From the NCBI GenBank assembly GCA_965220985.1, contig OZ244854.1, forward strand, positions 3,286,001 to 3,350,000: DNA of 64,000 bases. The letters run 5' to 3'. This stretch comes from JAPPHA01 sp965220985 (lineage in GTDB: Bacteria > Pseudomonadota > Alphaproteobacteria > Rhodobacterales > Rhodobacteraceae). The translations under genes were made by a program, and so were the position numbers. Below are positions 1 to 9,346 of this stretch, in pieces. Below the pieces are notes generated by a model, which ran no database searches, was not told the origin of the DNA, and saw only the letters and a list, made by a program, of their open reading frames with translations. Each line of letters starts with the position of its first letter. Position 1 is the first letter of the stretch.

Positions 1-593
1 TCGATCGGCCTGCAAAGGTAAGGGGTGGCGCTTGTGTTGTCGACGATGAGAGGAATTCTGCTGTCATCAGCTATGCCGGCGATAGCCTCGAGGTCGGTCA
101 CGTATCCCCCGGGATTGCAGATGCTCTCGCAGAAAATGGCCTTTGTCCGATCATCGATATTGTTTTTGACCGCATCGAGGTCTTCGAAGTCGACAAATCT
201 GGCCTCCCAGCCAAACCGGCCAATCGTGTGCGTGAACTGGGTGACGGTCCCACCGTAGAGTCGGGTCGAGACGACGACGTTGTCGCCAGGCGACATCAGC
301 GGAAACAAAGCCATGATCTGCGCGGCGTGACCCGATGAACAGGCGACGGCGCCCACACCCGCTTCCAGCGTCGCGACCCGTTCCTGCAGGACTGCGATCG
401 TCGGGTTGGTGAGGCGAGAGTAGATGTATCCGACTTCCTGGAGATTGAAGAGGGCAGCTGCGTGATCCGCATCTTTGAACACGTATGCCGTGTTCTGATA
501 GATCGGTGTCTGCCTCGCTCCGGTCGAGGGATCCGGTCGCGAACCGGCATGAATTTGCAATGTGTCGAAACCGTATGTCGCCGTCGTGTCCAT
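1..593 (-). CDS. metY: O-acetylhomoserine aminocarboxypropyltransferase (5' part, runs off the window)
   Basis: PLP-dependent sulfhydrylase that turns O-acetylhomoserine plus sulfide into homocysteine in the cytosol. The first 197 codons are present from the ATG at 593; the rest, including the PLP lysine, lies beyond base 1. Visible Cys/Met-metabolism-family features are the N-terminal block FDTLQIHAG, then YSRLTNPT, the LEAG-x-ACSSGHAAQ stretch and VDNTSATPYL near the end. The N-terminal FDTLQIHAG block and the TPIYQNTAYVF segment favour MetY over MetB or MetC. A CoA-binding protein gene lies upstream on the same strand, a pairing common in alphaproteobacteria. The 3' end cannot be judged. 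Confidence 0.9.
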   Translation of the reverse strand, partial: MDTTATYGFDTLQIHAGSRPDPSTGARQTPIYQNTAYVFKDADHAAALFNLQEVGYIYSRLTNPTIAVLQERVATLEAGVGAVACSSGHAAQIMALFPLMSPGDNVVVSTRLYGGTVTQFTHTIGRFGWEARFVDFEDLDAVKNNIDDRTKAIFCESICNPGGYVTDLEAIAGIADDSRIPLIVDNTSATPYLCRPI

Positions 594-968
594 GACTAGC
601 CTTTCTGTTCAGGAAAAAATTTGTCAGGAGATACCTGCCTGTGCGACAATTTTCCATGTTTCAAGCGGATTGCGTGAGAAATAAGGAAAAATTCATCCTG
701 ACGTATGAAATGGCGGGAAAGCGTGACGAGTCCTCTGTCAAATCGGAAATCGATTGATCGTCCGAGGACGAAAACTGCCAGTTCACCGTCCGCCGACTGT
801 GCAGGCAGGGAAGTACCCCGCTCGGACGCTGAACACAACGGATGACTCGATCGAATCGCCGGGTACAATTTGCGATCCGCCGCGATTCCCGGAGATACGA
901 CAGGAAATTGTCCTTGCCTCGCAACGACAGCGAGGCCACTTCCGATACGCGGAGTGACTCTGCAGCAT
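594..968. other. Intergenic region between the CoA-binding protein gene and metY
   Basis: About 375 bases with no ORF I can support; short ORFs on both strands have no recognisable domains and mostly overlap the neighbouring genes. On the minus strand this is the leader of metY. I looked for the SAM-II riboswitch core that often precedes met genes in alphaproteobacteria and did not find its conserved GCTAAAG element. Confidence 0.5.
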
Positions 969-1460
969 TCAATTGTCGCCAAGTCTTGAGGAAATGATTC
1001 CTGTATTGAAGCCGAACTTGCGCAGTTCCCCGAAGAGTCGCTGGTGCTCGATCTTGGGACAACGATCCTGAACCACGCGGAGGCCGTGGGTGACCGCTTC
1101 ATTCGCGGCCTGTTCATGGACAATGCCGATCTGCATCCAGATCGTGGACAATCGTGGGCCAAGCGCGCTTATCGCCTCGGAAACCAGGTCCGGAACGAAC
1201 TCGGGCCTTCGAAAGATGTCGACCATGTCGATTGTCTCCGGTTCCGGCAACGACCGCAGACTGCCTTGAACAGTCTCTCCGTAGAACTCCTGACCGGCAT
1301 AGGAAGGATTGATCGGGATGATTCGGTATCCCCTCAAATGGAGATAGCGGGCAACAAAATACGATGGCCGGATCGGATTGAGCGACATTCCGACGCAGGC
1401 AATCGTTTTGACCTCGCCCAGAATTTCCTTCAGCAGGGCGTCCGAAGGTGCCTGCGTCAT
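969..1460 (-). CDS. CoA-binding domain protein (YccU-like)
   Basis: A 163-residue single-domain protein of the CoA-binding (Rossmann-like) family. Residues about 15-45 carry the nucleotide-binding start TIACVGMSLNPIRPSYFVA, followed by the family block GYRIIPINPSYAGQEFYGE, and the middle holds VDIFRRPEFVP and LSTIWMQIGIVHEQAA. The length is typical for stand-alone members, which resemble the CoA-binding part of succinyl-CoA synthetase but lack its catalytic domains. Function is unknown. It lies 375 bases upstream of metY on the same strand, so a link to sulfur amino-acid metabolism is plausible but inferred only from position. Confidence 0.85.
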   Translation of the reverse strand: MTQAPSDALLKEILGEVKTIACVGMSLNPIRPSYFVARYLHLRGYRIIPINPSYAGQEFYGETVQGSLRSLPEPETIDMVDIFRRPEFVPDLVSEAISALGPRLSTIWMQIGIVHEQAANEAVTHGLRVVQDRCPKIEHQRLFGELRKFGFNTGIISSRLGDN

Positions 1461-1519
1461 GTCAGCCCGACTCGCTCGAGACGAGACATGTCATCTCGAA
1501 ATGTCGAACTCGGTTCCGC

Positions 1520-1975
1520 TCATTCAAGGACGCCGGGCCAGTTGTTGTCGCCCTTTTGGACATTGCCCGGGATATCGACCTCCCAAAGGGACCTCACGAT
1601 CCTGTTGTAGTTCAGGTACAGCTTGTTTTCGTGGATTGTCCATGCATCCGGGTCGGTCGATGCCGTGTAGCCGCGCGAGACTGCATAGGCGCAGTAGCCG
1701 CCGTACTGTGGCGCATAGGTCTCGGGGTCAGCCTCGAATGTCGCCAAGTTTTCGGCGCTGGAGAACCTCCAGGTCGCGTCGTTCCATACGAGCGTGTGGG
1801 CGTCGGATCCATCGACCGGCTTGCCGTCGGTGAAGTAGCCCACCGGATCATATCCGTTGATGGCAAAGCCACCGTCCGTAAACACTTTCGGCTCGCTCGC
1901 ATGAGCCAGGTTGCCGGAAACCATGACTGCGCCGCAAAGGGTCGTGACGATAAGTAGATTTCTGCGTGTCAGCAT
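1520..1975 (-). CDS. Exported YHS domain protein
   Basis: A 151-residue protein starting at the ATG at 1975, chosen over an upstream in-frame GTG (1996) because GGAGA sits 7 bases before it. Residues 1-26 (MLTRRNLLIVTTLCGAVMV onward, ending in AHA) look like a signal peptide with a twin-arginine pair and an AxA cleavage site. The mature part has the YHS-type core: GYDPVGYFTDGKPV, then FSSAENLATFEADPETYAPQYGGYC. This domain is associated with metal binding or redox sensing in other proteins. It is monocistronic as far as can be seen. The substrate or metal is unknown. Confidence 0.85.
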   Translation of the reverse strand: MLTRRNLLIVTTLCGAVMVSGNLAHASEPKVFTDGGFAINGYDPVGYFTDGKPVDGSDAHTLVWNDATWRFSSAENLATFEADPETYAPQYGGYCAYAVSRGYTASTDPDAWTIHENKLYLNYNRIVRSLWEVDIPGNVQKGDNNWPGVLE

Positions 1976-2369
1976 GTGATGATCTCCGTCTCTCACTTGA
2001 TCGAATCTCGTGGCCCAGATGTTAAGTCAACTTGGCAAACGATTTCCAGACCGCTGGCCAATTCGTGATCGATTGTCAGATTGCTGTCCTGCATCGCTCC
2101 ATTCGTTCAATGGTCCTCCTAATCGCGAAGTGCCTGACGGGACCAGCGTCGCGTCATTTCGTCGTCGGGTCGAGGAGGGGCAGGTAAGCGAGACAGAGTC
2201 TTCGCCAGTCCTCGGCCATCCGTTCGCAATGGCGGAGCGAAACGGTTTCAAGGATCTCCTGGCATCTCGACCTCGTTAGAACAGGGCGAAGGGGCTTTGC
2301 GTCCAGTGAGGACGTCGCAACCATGCGAGTGCCCCCTCACCGTGCCCGTGATTTACCAGTCTTCGTCGA
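1976..2369. other. Intergenic region, no gene supported
   Basis: About 394 bases between the YHS gene start and the rlmB stop. Open frames on both strands (for example 2010-2279 on the plus strand) have no recognisable domain and no clear ribosome-binding site. It presumably holds the YHS gene promoter. Confidence 0.5.
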
Positions 2370-3254
2370 TCAAAACGGCAGGCCTTGGCGGGTCCTGACT
2401 GCATAAAGCGTGACTGCAACGGACGTCGAGACGTTCAGGGAACCGGTCACTCCTCCTTTTCCGATTCGCGAAAGGAAATGACAGCAGTCCATTGTTCTTT
2501 TTCGCAGACCCTTTCCTTCGGAGCCGAAAACGACCGCAATCGAGGCTTCCGGATCTAGGTCGGCCATCCCTTCGCCCAACCCTTCGTCTGCCGACCCATC
2601 GAGGCCGATGATCGTCCAGCCTGCGTCAGATGCCTCTATCAGTGAGTTGGCAAGGTTTGGGACTCGAACATACGGGACAACATCGAGGGCGCCGGAGGCC
2701 GCCTTGGCGAGCGCTCCCGACTCCGGTGCCGAATGACGTGTTGGAGCGACAACAGCACCGGCGCCAAACACCCCGGCAGTCCGAAGGATCGCGCCCGTAT
2801 TCATCGGGTCGGTGACCTGGTCGAGGAAAACTGCGAGACGCGGCTGTTTTGTCACCTGGTCGAGGAGGTACTCGTCAAGTGTTCCGAACGGCAGTTGATT
2901 GACCAGCAGCGCGCATCCTTGGTGGGCCGTTTCCGAGTCAAACTTGATCGGAAAGTCCCGCGGAGCGACGATTTCCGGGGCCAAGCCCGATTCTGAAATG
3001 CTTGACCCCAGTCGGCTCATCGCGTTTCGAGTGATGACCAGACGCGACTTTCGTCGGTCAGGATTGGCAAGCGCCTCTCGAACGGCGTGTATCCCGTACA
3101 TCCAATACTGTCGCGCGTCGGGTGATGCGATCCCATGATCGCCGCTTTTCTTGCGCGGGGGCGTGCGCGGACGACCGGAAGTGCGTGAGTTTCGCCGAGA
3201 CCTTGCCAATGGACTGCTCGTTTCGTCGTTCGAATCGACCGCCTGCCGACACAC
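2370..3254 (-). CDS. rlmB: 23S rRNA (guanosine-2'-O-)-methyltransferase RlmB
   Basis: SpoU/TrmH-family (SPOUT fold) 2'-O-methyltransferase expected to modify a guanosine in domain V of 23S rRNA using SAM. Residues 1-45 are a basic, low-complexity extension. From about residue 50 comes the substrate-binding domain (YGIHAVREAL). The catalytic SPOUT domain follows with motif 1 (NTGAILRTAGVFGAGAVV), motif 2 (VVFGSEGKGLRKRTMD) and motif 3 (GSLNVSTSVAVTLYA). Motif 3 has GKGGVTGSLNVS where IPMxGxxxSLNVS is usual, so the family assignment is firm and the exact site less so. The start is GTG at 3254; a later start near residue 50 is possible. The tRNA-Tyr gene often near rlmB lies 2 kb away on the other strand. 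Confidence 0.88.
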   Translation of the reverse strand: MCRQAVDSNDETSSPLARSRRNSRTSGRPRTPPRKKSGDHGIASPDARQYWMYGIHAVREALANPDRRKSRLVITRNAMSRLGSSISESGLAPEIVAPRDFPIKFDSETAHQGCALLVNQLPFGTLDEYLLDQVTKQPRLAVFLDQVTDPMNTGAILRTAGVFGAGAVVAPTRHSAPESGALAKAASGALDVVPYVRVPNLANSLIEASDAGWTIIGLDGSADEGLGEGMADLDPEASIAVVFGSEGKGLRKRTMDCCHFLSRIGKGGVTGSLNVSTSVAVTLYAVRTRQGLPF

Positions 3255-3506
3255 GATCAGGATTTACTCCGTCCGCTTCCCACCGTAAACCAAGCGAAGT
3301 TCAGGCGGGATTTTCGCCTATCGAGTATCGTTTCGGAAGTCGTTGTCATTGCTGCATTCCTTGGCCCAGGCGGTCTCGGGTGTGCGCGGATGAGGATTGG
3401 CGACACAAGACCGGCATAGCGAGGTATAACCGCGCCTGAACACGATGAACGAATGTCGAGTGGCAACCGATTGCCAGGACAAGGAACGACAGCTTTGAAA
3501 GGACGA

Positions 3507-5183
3507 ATGACAACCATGCGCACTGGTGGCGAAATCCTTGCTGACATGCTCATTGAACTCGGCGTTGACACCGCCTTCGGCGTTCCGGGGGAGAGTTACC
3601 TCGCTTTGCTGGATGCCCTTCACGACAGGGAAGACCGAATTCGAACGATCATGGCGCGACACGAAGGTGGAGCGTCATTCATGGCGGCAGCTCATGGCAG
3701 GCTGACCGGTCGACCTGGAGTCTGCATGGTGACACGTGGACCCGGTGCAACCAATGCGTCCATCGGCGTTCATACAGCGATGCAGGAATCAACACCAATG
3801 ATCCTGCTCATCGGACAGGTTCCGCGACAGAACAGGTATCGCGAGAGTTTTCAGGAAATCGACTACCGGAGTTTTTTCGGCGACATTGCCAAATGGGTGG
3901 TCGAGGTCGATGACCCAGGCAGAATTCCAGAACTTTTCGGCAGGGCTTACCAGCATGCCGTGTCGGGAAGGCCCGGACCCGTCGTTCTCGCGTTGCCGGA
4001 GGACGTGTTGAGCGGGTCTACCGAAGCTGCCACGAGCTTGTCGCGACCTATTCAGCAGGCGCTGTCCGAACCGGGGCCGTCCAGCATGGAGCAGGTTCGT
4101 CGCGTGCTTGAGACGGCGGAACGCCCCTTGATCCTCGCCGGTGGCAACCTCTGGTCCGAAGACGGGCGACAGGCAATGCGGGCGTTCGCAGAACGCAATC
4201 TCGTGCCCGTGGTTGTCGGGTTTCGCTGTCAGGATCTGATTGACAATTTGAGTCCGGCCTATGCGGGTGATGCCGGTGTCGCCATAGCTCCCCATACAGT
4301 TGAACTCATCGAAAACGCCGACGTGATTCTGGCGGTTGGAACCAGGTTTGACGAAATCACGACGGGCGGATTCACGCTGTTCAATCGTTCGCGGACACAC
4401 CAGAAGATCATCCATGTCCATCCAGGTGACATGGAGCTGGGCAAGATCGTCGTGCCGGTCCTCTCAATGCAATCCCGACCTGAAGCGTTCTGGATCGCCT
4501 GCGAAGACCTTATGCTCGATCACGGAATGCGCTGGAGAGAGTGGTACGAGAACGCCTCGTTCCGCTATCGAAAATCGCTCGACGAGTGCCCGTCAGTTGG
4601 AGGCGTGGATTTGACTGCCGTGGTGAAGTGGTTGTCGGAGACGCTTCCATACAACGCGATCTTGACCACCGGCGCGGGAAACTTCGCCATTTGGCCCGCA
4701 AGGTTCTATTTGTTTCAAGACGGCGGACGGTTCCTTGCTCCTGTCGCTGGTGCTATGGGATACGGTGTTCCAGCTGCTGTCGCCGCAAAGATTGCGCGAC
4801 CCGACAGTCCGGTTGTCTGCTTTGCGGGCGACGGGGATTTTCTCATGACGGGGCAGGAGTTGGGAACAGCTGTTCAACACGAACTCCCGTTGACTGTCAT
4901 TCTTTGCAACAACGGGATGTACGGGACCATCCGCATGCATCAAGAACGCGAGTATCCCGGAAGGGTCCACGGCACCGACATTCTGTCCCCTGATTTTGTC
5001 GCGCTAGGGAAGGCATATGGGGCCTATGCTGAACGCGTTCAGTCAACGGAAGATTTCCCGGGTGCATACTTGCGTGCACAGGATTCGGGTCGGCCAGCGC
5101 TTCTCGAACTTGTCATCGACCCGGACAACATCGCGCCTGGCCAATCGCTCGCCGAGATTCGGGCTCGCCAGAACGCGTCATGA
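3507..5183 (+). CDS. Acetolactate synthase-like thiamine diphosphate enzyme
   Basis: A 558-residue ThDP-dependent enzyme of the acetolactate synthase/pyruvate oxidase/benzoylformate decarboxylase superfamily. The N-terminal Pyr domain has FGVPGESYLALLDAL and the ThDP-activating glutamate in MARHEGGASFMAA. A central FAD/DHAP-type domain (about 190-330) follows, then the C-terminal PP domain with GDGDFLMTGQEL and the downstream asparagine pair CNNGMYGTIRMHQ, the metal and ThDP diphosphate site. No ilvN-like small subunit is adjacent, which argues against the anabolic IlvB role; a catabolic carboligase or 2-oxoacid decarboxylase is more likely. GAAAGGA at 3497-3503 fits either the ATG at 3507 (tight) or the one at 3516. 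Confidence 0.82.
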   Translation: MTTMRTGGEILADMLIELGVDTAFGVPGESYLALLDALHDREDRIRTIMARHEGGASFMAAAHGRLTGRPGVCMVTRGPGATNASIGVHTAMQESTPMILLIGQVPRQNRYRESFQEIDYRSFFGDIAKWVVEVDDPGRIPELFGRAYQHAVSGRPGPVVLALPEDVLSGSTEAATSLSRPIQQALSEPGPSSMEQVRRVLETAERPLILAGGNLWSEDGRQAMRAFAERNLVPVVVGFRCQDLIDNLSPAYAGDAGVAIAPHTVELIENADVILAVGTRFDEITTGGFTLFNRSRTHQKIIHVHPGDMELGKIVVPVLSMQSRPEAFWIACEDLMLDHGMRWREWYENASFRYRKSLDECPSVGGVDLTAVVKWLSETLPYNAILTTGAGNFAIWPARFYLFQDGGRFLAPVAGAMGYGVPAAVAAKIARPDSPVVCFAGDGDFLMTGQELGTAVQHELPLTVILCNNGMYGTIRMHQEREYPGRVHGTDILSPDFVALGKAYGAYAERVQSTEDFPGAYLRAQDSGRPALLELVIDPDNIAPGQSLAEIRARQNAS

Positions 5184-5317
5184 GATCCATGATCTCTTGT
5201 CGAGGAGCAACGAAGCGCTCTTGCTGACTCGGTGGCAAAGGGACCTGCGAAACGCGCCCGTGTGCATTCTTGACCTTGACGGTCAGAGCATCCGTTGTTA
5301 CGCCCCCCTTCCTGCAA

Positions 5318-5401
5318 GGGCGACGAGCTGCAAGGTGCGGCAGCGGACTGTAACTCCGCCGGGGAGACCCATGCCTGGTTCGATTCCAGGGTCGCCCACC
5401 A
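5318..5401 (+). tRNA. tRNA-Tyr (anticodon GTA)
   Basis: Full class II cloverleaf of 84 bases with encoded CCA. Acceptor GGGCGAC (5318-5324) pairs with GTCGCCC (5391-5397), discriminator A, CCA at 5399-5401. The anticodon stem GCGGA/TCCGC encloses CTGTAAC, giving anticodon GTA at 5350-5352. The long variable arm has a GGG/CCC hairpin, as bacterial tRNA-Tyr should, and the T arm is CCTGG-TTCGATT-CCAGG. Confidence 0.95.
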
Positions 5402-5588
5402 AGTCCCGGGATTCTGTCATGGTGGTGCTTGGGAGGTTGTGCGTAACAGAACCTTATCCATGCGACACTTCGCGCGTTGGTTCGTTCGATGCCTTCAAAG
5501 TCACATGGACAGGCCCTGCGGATCAAAGCTTGGACTCGCCGAGACTCGTAGATCACCTCAATGCAATTCGAGACATCGCACCCGGCAT

Positions 5589-7115
5589 TCACGCCATGCC
5601 GACTTGCGACTGAATCGGAAGCATATCGTCGGGACGTTTCTTGAGCAACGACTCCAGATGCTTTCGGATTGACGAATAGTCTGCTGATTCAATGACGTTT
5701 TTCGTCTCGAAAGGATCAGCTTCAAGATCGTAGAGTTCGCCTGCGCCCGAGGTCAGGTCCATCGTCAATTTGTGGCTTCTTGTCCTGACCGTTCGCAGGC
5801 TCAGACCAATGCCCGTCCGCGTCGGTAGCAATTCCCACTCATTCATTGCATGTGATCGAACGGAGGATTCCGACTCGATCAACCCCCGGAGACTGGAACC
5901 ATGCTGGGTCAGCATTGGCGCGACACCCGCATAATCGAGGAGGGTTGGCGAAAGATCGAGCGTGGAGACCGGATTGTCGTTGACAGTCGCTGCGGGAATT
6001 CCCGGTCCACGCATGATCAATGGAACTCGCAACAATCCCTCGTAGTGCATCGGACCCTTCAGGATCAAACCGTGGTCACCCAGCCAGTCTCCGTGATCAG
6101 ACAGGTAGATGACAATGGTATTCTCGGCGAGCCCGGCTTCCTCGAGCGCGATCAGCATGCGCCCGACACCGTGGTCGATCAGCGCGATCTGCCCGTAGGT
6201 GTTGGCGATGATCTCGCGAAGCTGCTCATCCGACTGTTCGGGAATGCGGCTGAATTTTTTTCGGATCCCGGCGCTTTTTGCCGAACCGGTCGGTTCCGAG
6301 GTCAAAACAGCTTCATGCCACCAAGGCCGCCCCTTGAAATCACGACGACGATATCGGGGGAGATCGACATCTGCCGGGTCGTGCAACCGCGACCACGGTT
6401 CGGGGCAGTCGAAAGGGTGATGCGGATCGGGAAAACTGACCCAAGCGCAAAACGGTTCGCGATTGTCGTGTTGCCGTAACCAGGAGGCAGCACGGTCGGC
6501 AGTCCACGTCGAGTTGTGCCATGCAACAGGCAGTCGCGAATGCCAGGTCTGTGCCGCACCACGTGTGTCACCGGCGGAATCGCGATAGAGGGCGTTTTTC
6601 TCGTCACCGCGACCATCGGCATAGAACCAGCGCTCGTAGTGATGACCCCGGGGCGGCTTTTCGGGCAGGAACCAGTTGTGACCAACCAGCATCAGCTCGA
6701 CCGAGTCGAATCCCATGTACGGTCCGTTCCAGTCGTCCGCATAGTCTGCCGATGACACGATGCACTCAGGTGTCCCCGTCGGTTCATGGGTGTGGAAGGT
6801 CGAAAAGTGAGCCTTTCCAATGAATGCCGTCCTGTATCCCGACGCCGCGAGCGTCCCGGCAAATCCTCGCTCTCCAATGGAAGGATCGAGGTCGATTCCA
6901 TTGTCGTGAACACCGTGCGTTCGACACAACTGGCCCGTCAGGATTGACGCACGCGCCGGCTGACACACGACGCAGGGCGTGATGCACGTCGAGAAACGCG
7001 TTCCATCGCGCGCAAGCTGATCAAGATGCGGCGTCTGGATTCGTCGACCTTCGATGCCGAGGCAGTCAGCGCGGTGCTGATCAGCGGAGATGATCAGAAA
7101 ATTCGGACGTGTCAT
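5589..7115 (-). CDS. Sulfatase (formylglycine-dependent, arylsulfatase/choline-sulfatase-like)
   Basis: A 508-residue type I sulfatase. The N-terminus has the metal-binding strand NFLIISADQHRAD, and the formylglycine signature is CQPARAS with Cys51 as the residue to be matured. SDHGDWLGDHGLILKGPMHYEG (about 345-370) supplies the second metal and sulfate-binding residues. No signal peptide is seen, so the enzyme is probably cytoplasmic and acts on an imported sulfate ester. The ATG overlaps the tctA stop by four bases (ATGA), so translation is coupled to the transporter. A second sulfatase with its Cys also at residue 51 sits at the other side of the cluster. The substrate cannot be read from sequence. 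Confidence 0.9.
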   Translation of the reverse strand: MTRPNFLIISADQHRADCLGIEGRRIQTPHLDQLARDGTRFSTCITPCVVCQPARASILTGQLCRTHGVHDNGIDLDPSIGERGFAGTLAASGYRTAFIGKAHFSTFHTHEPTGTPECIVSSADYADDWNGPYMGFDSVELMLVGHNWFLPEKPPRGHHYERWFYADGRGDEKNALYRDSAGDTRGAAQTWHSRLPVAWHNSTWTADRAASWLRQHDNREPFCAWVSFPDPHHPFDCPEPWSRLHDPADVDLPRYRRRDFKGRPWWHEAVLTSEPTGSAKSAGIRKKFSRIPEQSDEQLREIIANTYGQIALIDHGVGRMLIALEEAGLAENTIVIYLSDHGDWLGDHGLILKGPMHYEGLLRVPLIMRGPGIPAATVNDNPVSTLDLSPTLLDYAGVAPMLTQHGSSLRGLIESESSVRSHAMNEWELLPTRTGIGLSLRTVRTRSHKLTMDLTSGAGELYDLEADPFETKNVIESADYSSIRKHLESLLKKRPDDMLPIQSQVGMA

Positions 7116-8710
7116 GACATTCCTCGATCGGCAGCTCGATTGCGACTGGCACGAACAACGACAATCACGGCCAGGACCATGAACGCCAGTGCAATCGGAT
7201 GGGTAAACAGAAAGAAAGGATCGCTCCCGGTGGCCGCAAACGCCTGTCGAGCGGTCTCTTCGAGGGTTCCACCAAGAATGAACGCGATCACGAAGGGAAG
7301 CGGAGACATCTCGAGACGGCGCATGACGTAACCCAGGAACCCGAAGCCGATGGCAAGAATCACGGCATCCATGCGGGTTTCCTGCACGTAGATCGATGTC
7401 AGTGTCACAAGCAGAACAACCGGCAGCAGGATGTGCTTTGGAATCCGGACGAGCACGCCCATTGAACGCATGAACAGGCCGCCGATTGTCCAGTTCAGGA
7501 CATTCGCGATCAACATCGCCGTGAACAATCCGAACGCGATCACCAGTTCCGGGTTGATCTGGCCCGTCGTCATGCGAAACACGGTGGGGCCGGGGTTGAA
7601 CCCGCCAATGCTGTCAGCGGCAAGAATCAAAAAGACCGCTGCAGCGTTGCCGGGGATTCCCAAGGACAGAACCGGAATCAGATTGGCGCCCGACACGGAC
7701 GAATTTGCGGCTTCGGTCGCAGCAACTCCTTCGGGAATGCCGGATCCGAAGCTCCCCGCGCCCTGCGCTTTGACACGTTCGTGCCGACGGCGATTGACCG
7801 TGTACCCGAGTGTTGCCGCCAACGTTGATCCCACTCCGGGGAGTGCGCCGATTGCCGTGCCGATCACCGCCGACCGGCCGATGATCGGAAAAATGCGGCG
7901 AATTTCGGACAATTTCAGTCCCTGATCGCCCGTGATTGGCGTGCCTGAACCTCGAATCCTCGATGCCCCGGCAACCCACTGGTCTTCGATTCCCTTGAAG
8001 ACCTCACCGAGGATCAACACGCCCAGGACGGCGGTTGCGATGGGAACTCCTTCCGCGAGGGTCTGGGAGCCCATGGACAATCGCGGATAAAAATCTTCGC
8101 CGGTACCGATATAGGCAAACAGCAACCCGGCCCCCATCGAGATCAGACCCTTGCCGACCGACGATCCAATCACGGATGAAATGAATGCGAGCGAGAGTAT
8201 CAGAAGGGCAGTCTTTTCGGGCAGGTCGAGATAGGCTTCGACCAGGACCGCCAGGAAAGGCGCGCCAACGATCAGCACGATATCCGAAAACGTGTCGCCG
8301 GATGCCGAAGAAAAATGCGCAACCCGAAGCGCCTTTCCCGCTTGGCCTTTTTTTGTCATGGGATAGCCATCGAGCGTCGTCATGTAGGCATCGGGCGTTC
8401 CAGGCGTATTGAACAGAATGGCTGGAACCGCTCCCCCGACTGTCGCGCCTTTCATGACGCCAATCAGGAACCCCATGACCGGCAGCAGCGCATCGGTCGA
8501 AAACCCGAATATCGAAATCAGGATCGGCAGCGAGATTGCCATGGCCATGGGGCCTGCCAGCCCGGGCGTGGCACCGACACCGATGCCAAGCAGGAACCCA
8601 AGACCGATCATGACCAGCGAGATCGAAATCGGAATGCCGAACACGCTGAACAGTTCCGGCCCGAGGAACACGGCCGCAATGCCCAATTCAATGTGGTCGA
8701 TCACCCCCAT
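7112..8710 (-). CDS. tctA: Tripartite tricarboxylate transporter, large permease subunit TctA
   Basis: A 532-residue inner-membrane protein with about 11-12 hydrophobic segments and the TctA-family blocks near residues 40-60 (GVGATPGLAGPMAMAISLP) and 265-290 (TAIGALPGVGSTLAATLGY), each carrying the characteristic Pro-Gly turn. It forms the transport channel and works with TctB and the periplasmic TctC binding protein. It begins one base inside the tctB stop (TGATG) and ends overlapping the sulfatase start, so the three genes are one translational unit. The family carries carboxylates and other organic anions; the adjacent sulfatases suggest a sulfated organic compound or its relative. Confidence 0.9.
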   Translation of the reverse strand: MGVIDHIELGIAAVFLGPELFSVFGIPISISLVMIGLGFLLGIGVGATPGLAGPMAMAISLPILISIFGFSTDALLPVMGFLIGVMKGATVGGAVPAILFNTPGTPDAYMTTLDGYPMTKKGQAGKALRVAHFSSASGDTFSDIVLIVGAPFLAVLVEAYLDLPEKTALLILSLAFISSVIGSSVGKGLISMGAGLLFAYIGTGEDFYPRLSMGSQTLAEGVPIATAVLGVLILGEVFKGIEDQWVAGASRIRGSGTPITGDQGLKLSEIRRIFPIIGRSAVIGTAIGALPGVGSTLAATLGYTVNRRRHERVKAQGAGSFGSGIPEGVAATEAANSSVSGANLIPVLSLGIPGNAAAVFLILAADSIGGFNPGPTVFRMTTGQINPELVIAFGLFTAMLIANVLNWTIGGLFMRSMGVLVRIPKHILLPVVLLVTLTSIYVQETRMDAVILAIGFGFLGYVMRRLEMSPLPFVIAFILGGTLEETARQAFAATGSDPFFLFTHPIALAFMVLAVIVVVRASRNRAADRGMS

Positions 8711-9270
8711 CAGACATCGCCATTCGGCGGCAGGAGCAGATCTTCAAATGGAACATCGTTGACGAGAACGAGAAACGAGGTGGCCAGCAGCGCAATTGCC
8801 AGCGCTGTCCAGGACCGACGTCGTTCAGTGAGCATGATCGGGACAGCAATGAGGACAATGCCACCCGCCAGGTAGCCAATGTACTTCCACGGTGCCGTGT
8901 CACGAAGCGGACGATAGGCGTCCATCCCGTCAGCGCGACCATCAAGGATCCAAACCGCGACGGGCCCAGCCCACCGCATGAGAACGAGACCTGCCAAGAG
9001 TACCGTGGCCGAAACCGCAAGAAACCCAAGGTTTTGTCGAGACAGTGTCGCCTGGGTCGTTGATCGTCGTTCGAAGAGGCACAACAACAATCCACCGAAA
9101 GCAACTACGATCACGGCCAATGTCGGCGCCATTGCATCGCCGATCACGACCCGACGTCGGGCATGTTCGATGATACCGGACCCCGTATCGAGCGGAATCC
9201 AGGCGAAGCCGACAACCAGGGCCAGCACGATGCTGACAACACCCAATATCAGATTTGAGCGGGAATCCAC
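8710..9270 (-). CDS. tctB: Tripartite tricarboxylate transporter, small permease subunit TctB
   Basis: A 186-residue protein with four predicted membrane helices (about residues 7-27, 48-66, 80-100 and 130-170) as in the TctB family. The start is GTG at 9270. It lies between tctC (77 bases upstream, separated by a strong terminator-like hairpin at 9308-9330) and tctA (one-base overlap). TctB sequences are poorly conserved, so the call rests on size, topology and position. Confidence 0.82.
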   Translation of the reverse strand: MDSRSNLILGVVSIVLALVVGFAWIPLDTGSGIIEHARRRVVIGDAMAPTLAVIVVAFGGLLLCLFERRSTTQATLSRQNLGFLAVSATVLLAGLVLMRWAGPVAVWILDGRADGMDAYRPLRDTAPWKYIGYLAGGIVLIAVPIMLTERRRSWTALAIALLATSFLVLVNDVPFEDLLLPPNGDV

Positions 9271-9307
9271 GCTCGTTCAATCCTTGCGAGTGCTCGACGA
9301 AGAAAAT

Positions 9308-9330
9308 GGGTTCCGGCCGTGCCGGAACCC
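9308..9330 (-). terminator. Rho-independent terminator/attenuator between tctC and tctB
   Basis: Perfect 10-bp stem: GGGTTCCGGC (9308-9317), loop CGT, GCCGGAACCC (9321-9330). Read on the minus strand it is followed by ATTTTCTT. It lies directly after the tctC stop, so most transcripts should end after the abundant binding-protein gene and a fraction read through into tctBA and the sulfatase. Confidence 0.8.
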
Positions 9331-9346
9331 GCAGTTTCGGTATCTA

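Noticed and set aside
594..968. Possible SAM-II riboswitch before metY
   Set aside because: The minus-strand leader lacks the conserved GCTAAAG core and pairing pattern; only loose similarities were seen.
2010..2279. 89-residue plus-strand ORF between YHS and rlmB
   Set aside because: No ribosome-binding site, domain or conserved context.
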